Below, piece after piece: positions 61,040 through 64,000 of a DNA stretch of 64,000 nucleotides. The stretch's first letter is position 1. Each line of letters starts with the position of its first letter. The translations under genes were made by a program, and so were the position numbers. Location: assembly GCF_900176355.1 (NCBI RefSeq), contig NZ_FWXI01000004.1, positions 124,001 through 188,000 of the forward strand, given 5' to 3'. The DNA comes from Sporomusa malonica (lineage in GTDB: Bacteria > Bacillota > Negativicutes > Sporomusales > Sporomusaceae). The notes under the pieces were generated by a model. It made no database searches and was not told the origin of the DNA. It was given only the letters and a program-made list of their open reading frames with translations.

Positions 61040-61153
61040 ATTTCCACTTTCACGTAAAACAGATGATTATTTTTGCAAAAATTAATCATATTAATAATAG
61101 TTAATCATTCTTTATTCGGCTATCGAACAATTTTTATTCACATCACATATTAA

Positions 61154-61167
61154 TTGTATCGATACAA
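61154..61167. promoter_or_regulatory. Upstream PdxR-type site at pdxS
   Basis: TTGTATCGATACAA is a perfect 14-bp palindrome with the same GTATCG half-site as the other operators. It lies 24 bases upstream of the pdxS -35, a position suited to activation. Confidence 0.75.
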
Positions 61168-61190
61168 AACAATAAAAATCCCTTTACATA

Positions 61191-61219
61191 TTGAATTCCA
61201 TTTCTCATATTGCTATAAT
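61191..61219 (+). promoter_or_regulatory. Sigma-A promoter of pdxST
   Basis: TTGAAT (61191-61196), 17 bases, TATAAT (61214-61219), flanked by PdxR-type palindromes on both sides. Confidence 0.7.
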
Positions 61220-61233
61220 TACAAAAATTAATT

Positions 61234-61258
61234 ACCGATACAGAAAAATTGTATCGGT
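61234..61258. promoter_or_regulatory. PdxR operator downstream of the pdxS promoter
   Basis: ACCGATACA and TGTATCGGT arms around a 7-base centre. Only a few bases differ from the operator at 58094-58118. It starts 15 bases after the -10. Confidence 0.85.
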
Positions 61259-61307
61259 ACAATAAATTCAGCAAATCATTTTTTACGCAAATAGGAGGAA
61301 ATCAATT

Positions 61308-62186
61308 ATGCAACAACGGTATGAACTTAACAAAAACCTGGCCCAAATGTTAAAAGGCGGCGTCATTATGGACGTCACCAATGCAGAGCAGGCAAAAATC
61401 GCCGAAGCAGCCGGTGCTGTTGCGGTTATGGCTTTAGAGAGGGTACCTGCTGACATTCGTCGTGAAGGCGGGGTATCCCGGATGTCTGACCCCAAAATGA
61501 TTCGGGAAATCCAAGCGGCTGTTACTATTCCCGTTATGGCCAAGGCGCGGATCGGTCATTTTGTTGAGGCACAAATCCTGGAAGCCATCGGTATTGACTA
61601 TATTGATGAAAGCGAAGTCTTAACCCCTGCCGATGATTTATACCATATCAATAAGCGCGATTTCAAAATCCCCTTTGTCTGCGGCGCCAGAAACCTGGGC
61701 GAAGCCTTACGCCGAATTGGCGAAGGAGCGGCCATGATCCGTACCAAAGGAGAAGCCGGCACAGGTAATGTCGTCGAAGCTGTACGGCATATGCGGACAA
61801 TGTCGGCCGATATGCGGCGGGTTAAAGCAGCACCGCCGGAAGAACTCATGAGCCTCGCTAAAGAAATGGGTGCACCCTTTGACTTGATCCAATACATATG
61901 GGAACACGGCAAATTACCTGTCGTTAACTTTGCTGCAGGCGGCATTGCCACCCCGGCTGACGCTGCCTTGATGATGCAGCTTGGCTGCGACGGCGTTTTT
62001 GTCGGCTCAGGCATTTTCAAATCAGGCGATCCGGCTAAGCGTGCCAAAGCCATTGTTGAAGCCACTACCCACTATAATGATCCTGAACTACTGTCGAGAA
62101 TCTCCGAGAACTTAGGCGAACCAATGGTAGGTATTGAGATTGATAAGATTGACCCGTCTGAGCGACTGGCTGCCAGAGGGTGGTAA
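61308..62186 (+). CDS. pdxS: Pyridoxal 5-phosphate synthase, lyase subunit PdxS
   Basis: A 292-residue barrel enzyme that builds PLP from ribose-5-phosphate, glyceraldehyde-3-phosphate and ammonia. Near-invariant stretches are visible: [96 protein letters not shown] lies before the ATG. It forms a dodecamer with PdxT glutaminase, encoded 1 base downstream. Confidence 0.98.
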   Translation: MQQRYELNKNLAQMLKGGVIMDVTNAEQAKIAEAAGAVAVMALERVPADIRREGGVSRMSDPKMIREIQAAVTIPVMAKARIGHFVEAQILEAIGIDYIDESEVLTPADDLYHINKRDFKIPFVCGARNLGEALRRIGEGAAMIRTKGEAGTGNVVEAVRHMRTMSADMRRVKAAPPEELMSLAKEMGAPFDLIQYIWEHGKLPVVNFAAGGIATPADAALMMQLGCDGVFVGSGIFKSGDPAKRAKAIVEATTHYNDPELLSRISENLGEPMVGIEIDKIDPSERLAARGW

Positions 62187-62187
62187 T

Positions 62188-62784
62188 ATGCTGACAATTG
62201 GTGTGTTAGCGCTGCAGGGGGCGGTACAAGAGCATCTTGACTGCCTCAATGCACTCCCAGATGTCACCGGAGTGATTGTAAAAAAAGCTGCAGATTTTGA
62301 GAGCATTGATGGTCTCATCCTGCCGGGCGGCGAATCTACCGCTATGGGCAAGCTACTGCGCCAGTTTGAGCTCACTCAAGTTCTAACAGATAAAATACAA
62401 TCAGGTATGCCAGTATGGGGAACCTGTGCCGGTATGATTCTGCTTGCAAAAAATATCGTCGGCGAAAAAAGCTGTCACCTTGGCCTTATGGATATTTCCG
62501 TACAGAGAAACGCCTACGGCAGCCAGCTAAATAGTTTTACCACTAACCTGCTGATCCCCAGCGTATCTTCCGCAATGATTCCCCTGGTGTTTATTAGAGC
62601 GCCTTATGTCGAAAGTGCGGGGCCTGGCGTAAACGTGCTAGCTACCGTCGATGATAAGATTGTGGCAGTTGAACAAAACAATATGCTGGCAACAGCCTTT
62701 CATCCGGAATTGACTGGCAACCTGGCTTTTCATAGTTATTTTGCGGAAAAAGTAAGAATCAACAATTCGTCATTCTCTTCATAG
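62188..62784 (+). CDS. pdxT: Pyridoxal 5-phosphate synthase, glutaminase subunit PdxT
   Basis: A 198-residue class I glutamine amidotransferase. The active-site Cys80 is in VWGTCAGMILLA, the oxyanion segment is LPGGESTAMGKLL near 46-57, and the His172/Glu174 pair is in AFHPELTGN. It hydrolyses glutamine and passes ammonia to PdxS. ATG at 62188 is used (GAGGGTGG upstream); an in-frame ATG at 62134 lies inside pdxS and would add 18 foreign residues. Its 3-prime end overlaps, antisense, the last bases of a small secreted-protein gene. Confidence 0.96.
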   Translation: MLTIGVLALQGAVQEHLDCLNALPDVTGVIVKKAADFESIDGLILPGGESTAMGKLLRQFELTQVLTDKIQSGMPVWGTCAGMILLAKNIVGEKSCHLGLMDISVQRNAYGSQLNSFTTNLLIPSVSSAMIPLVFIRAPYVESAGPGVNVLATVDDKIVAVEQNNMLATAFHPELTGNLAFHSYFAEKVRINNSSFSS

Positions 62785-62978
62785 ATATCAAACATCTTGG
62801 AATCGTTTTTTGCTGGTTCCGCGTAAGCTACCAGTGTTGGCTCGCTTAAACTAAAACTTTCAATTGACTCTGCGGGTTCTGACGCATAAACCACTGCCGC
62901 TATAGGCGAGGCCATGATTAAGAATGTTGTGACAAGGCTTAGAATGCTATTTAGTAGATGCTGTATTAGTCTTTTCAT
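62736..62978 (-). CDS. Small secreted protein, 80 residues
   Basis: An 80-residue protein with a typical signal peptide (MKRLIQHLLNSILSLVTTFL, cleaved after about residue 32, VVYAS). The mature part is acidic (EPAESIESF, IYEENDELL). AGGGGA lies 8 bases before the ATG, supporting translation. Its last 49 bases overlap the 3-prime end of pdxT on the other strand, which weakens the case for a full-length gene. No family is recognised. Confidence 0.5.
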   Translation of the reverse strand: MKRLIQHLLNSILSLVTTFLIMASPIAAVVYASEPAESIESFSLSEPTLVAYAEPAKNDSKMFDIYEENDELLILTFSAK

Positions 62979-63074
62979 GATTCATTCCCCTTTAGCTATT
63001 TGTTATCCGTTTAACTTATTCTTGGATTATATCTTAAGATTTTTAGTTTTCTTTTTGAAAATGCTGATTACCAT

Positions 63075-63118
63075 AAAATACAAGAAGCACTTGCAACCGC
63101 AAGTGCTTCTTGTATTTT
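63075..63118. terminator. Strong terminator after the duplicated-domain secreted protein
   Basis: AAAATACAAGAAGCACTTGC and GCAAGTGCTTCTTGTATTTT form a perfect 20-bp stem with a 4-base loop. It serves the minus-strand gene ending at 63128 and can act on both strands. Confidence 0.88.
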
Positions 63119-63127
63119 GCTTGTTAA

Positions 63128-63907
63128 TTAAGAGTTATCACTCTTTTGATGTCCATGCATAGGGCCATGGCCTTTATGCATTGGGCCTTGGCCATTAATC
63201 ATCTGCGACACGCGATCTACCATATCGGCTTTCATTTTTTCAGCCTTTTCGGCAGAAATGCGTCCTGCATTCACACCTTCGTCAATTCGCTGGGTCATTT
63301 GCTCAACAAGAAAATCCTTAAGTGCTTGTTCGGAAACACCATGTTCCCCGGCAATAGCAACTAACGTTTTATCAGCTTTAAGCTCATTTTTCAGGGTTTC
63401 TGCGTCAACCTTTAATAACTCTAAGAGTTTTGAGTCTCCAAACGGGGCGTGCCCAGCCATCCGCCCATGCCCTTGACCCATCGGGCCTTTACCATTAATC
63501 ATCTGTGACACACGCTCTGCCATATTGTCTTTCATTTTTTCTGCCTGTTCGGCAGAAATGCGGCCAGCCTTTACGCCTTCTTCAACATGCTGGGTCATTT
63601 GCTTAATTGCAAAGTCTTTCAAAACTTGTTCAGATACACCATGCTCGCCAGCAATGGCATTCAAGGTTTTTCCAGCCTTCAGTTCAGCTTTTAAGGTTTG
63701 TTCATCGATCTTCAGCAATTCAATCAGCTCACTAAAACCTTCCTTAAATCCTTTGTCCTTAAAATCACCTTTACCGACAAACGCATGTTTTTTCCCGTTA
63801 GGTGTGTCTTGTTGTGCTGGAGTAACAGCCGCCATGGCTATTCCATTCACAGTAATCATCGCAGCAACCCCTACTGCAAGCAGCCATTTTTTATTTGTGT
63901 TCATCAT
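63128..63907 (-). CDS. Secreted protein with two tandem about 90-residue repeats
   Basis: A 259-residue exported protein. A signal peptide covers residues 1-27 (KKWLLAVGVAAMITVNGIAM). Two repeats follow at about 59-150 and 158-250. Each has a LLKID/VDEQTLK helix, KTLxAIAGEHGVSEQ, a hydrophobic ALKDF helix, GRISAEQAEKMK, and MINGKGPM with Gly/His/Met-rich tail. The layout resembles DUF2680-like or metal-responsive exported helical proteins of Firmicutes; function is unknown. The Met/His-rich repeat ends could bind metal. ATG at 63907 fits GGAGG 9 bases upstream better than 63916. Confidence 0.75.
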   Translation of the reverse strand: MMNTNKKWLLAVGVAAMITVNGIAMAAVTPAQQDTPNGKKHAFVGKGDFKDKGFKEGFSELIELLKIDEQTLKAELKAGKTLNAIAGEHGVSEQVLKDFAIKQMTQHVEEGVKAGRISAEQAEKMKDNMAERVSQMINGKGPMGQGHGRMAGHAPFGDSKLLELLKVDAETLKNELKADKTLVAIAGEHGVSEQALKDFLVEQMTQRIDEGVNAGRISAEKAEKMKADMVDRVSQMINGQGPMHKGHGPMHGHQKSDNS

Positions 63908-64000
63908 ATTTAACATCCTCCAATTTTGTATTTCTTAGCAGAAGCTATGTTTGTATTATGAACCACTAATTTTAGAAAAACTTTTGAAAAGGGAAAAACA

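Noticed and set aside
62134-62187. Extended PdxT start inside pdxS
   Set aside because: The added residues are the pdxS end read in another frame; GAGGGTGG and the family start support ATG at 62188.

Overview
The window looks like chromosomal DNA of an anaerobic, probably endospore-forming, diderm Firmicute of the Negativicutes/Sporomusaceae type. This is inferred from gene content: a SPOCS-domain spore-type protein, a cytoplasmic fumarate reductase with a CCG (HdrB-like) subunit, a corrinoid methyl-transfer operon with its reductive activator, rubrerythrin, LrgAB and MocR/PdxST. No rRNA, tRNA, phage, IS element or CRISPR array was seen. Base composition looks fairly even; the clearest scars are around 46.3-46.6 kb and the repeats near 56.3 kb.

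Layout. 1-7.7 kb (mostly minus): start of a pyridoxamine kinase gene, a Cache chemoreceptor, an M20 amidohydrolase, two EamA permeases, a MATE pump and an unknown protein. 7.8-11.8 kb (plus): an ACS-type MFS transporter with a LarA-family nickel racemase, then lrgAB. 11.8-18.4 kb (minus): a complete GlcNAc/MurNAc operon under NagR (EIICB, murQ, nagA, nagB, an uncharacterised barrel protein, EIIA), with a clear promoter and operator. 18.4-20.1 kb: HAD phosphatase and rubrerythrin.

20.2-27.7 kb holds the most unusual block: an AMP-dependent acyl ligase, an acyl carrier protein, a MATE exporter on the other strand, an ATPase-domain/GNAT fusion and an 855-residue ATP-grasp/GH3 fusion. Together they look like an undescribed acyl-amide or peptide-like small-molecule pathway. 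It is followed by a soluble histidine kinase divergent from an XRE regulator, with three TGTCT palindromes between them, and by small hydrolases and a DUF401 permease.

31.8-41.4 kb: an MBL-rhodanese protein, an Asp/Tyr/Cys-rich SPOCS protein, and a LysR regulator divergent from an operon for C4-dicarboxylate uptake (DASS), two-subunit fumarase and a three-subunit fumarate reductase. This gives a malate to fumarate to succinate route. 41.6-46.2 kb: amino-acid permease, leucine dehydrogenase with a strong sigma-54 promoter, and a PAS/AAA+ activator. 46.3-46.6 kb is a deletion scar containing ends of a chemoreceptor gene and of a CCG-subunit gene. 46.6-52.2 kb: MFS transporter and a GntR/corrinoid protein/RACE activator/UroD-family methyltransferase operon.

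52.5-64 kb: LysR, CarD, a secreted purple-acid-phosphatase-like enzyme, a DEDDh exonuclease, a 47-residue Cys-rich protein, a tandem 88-bp repeat, PdxR, an Arg/His-rich secreted protein, an MFS/LysR pair, pdxST and two small secreted proteins. PdxR-type operators lie at pdxR and, 3 kb away, at pdxS.
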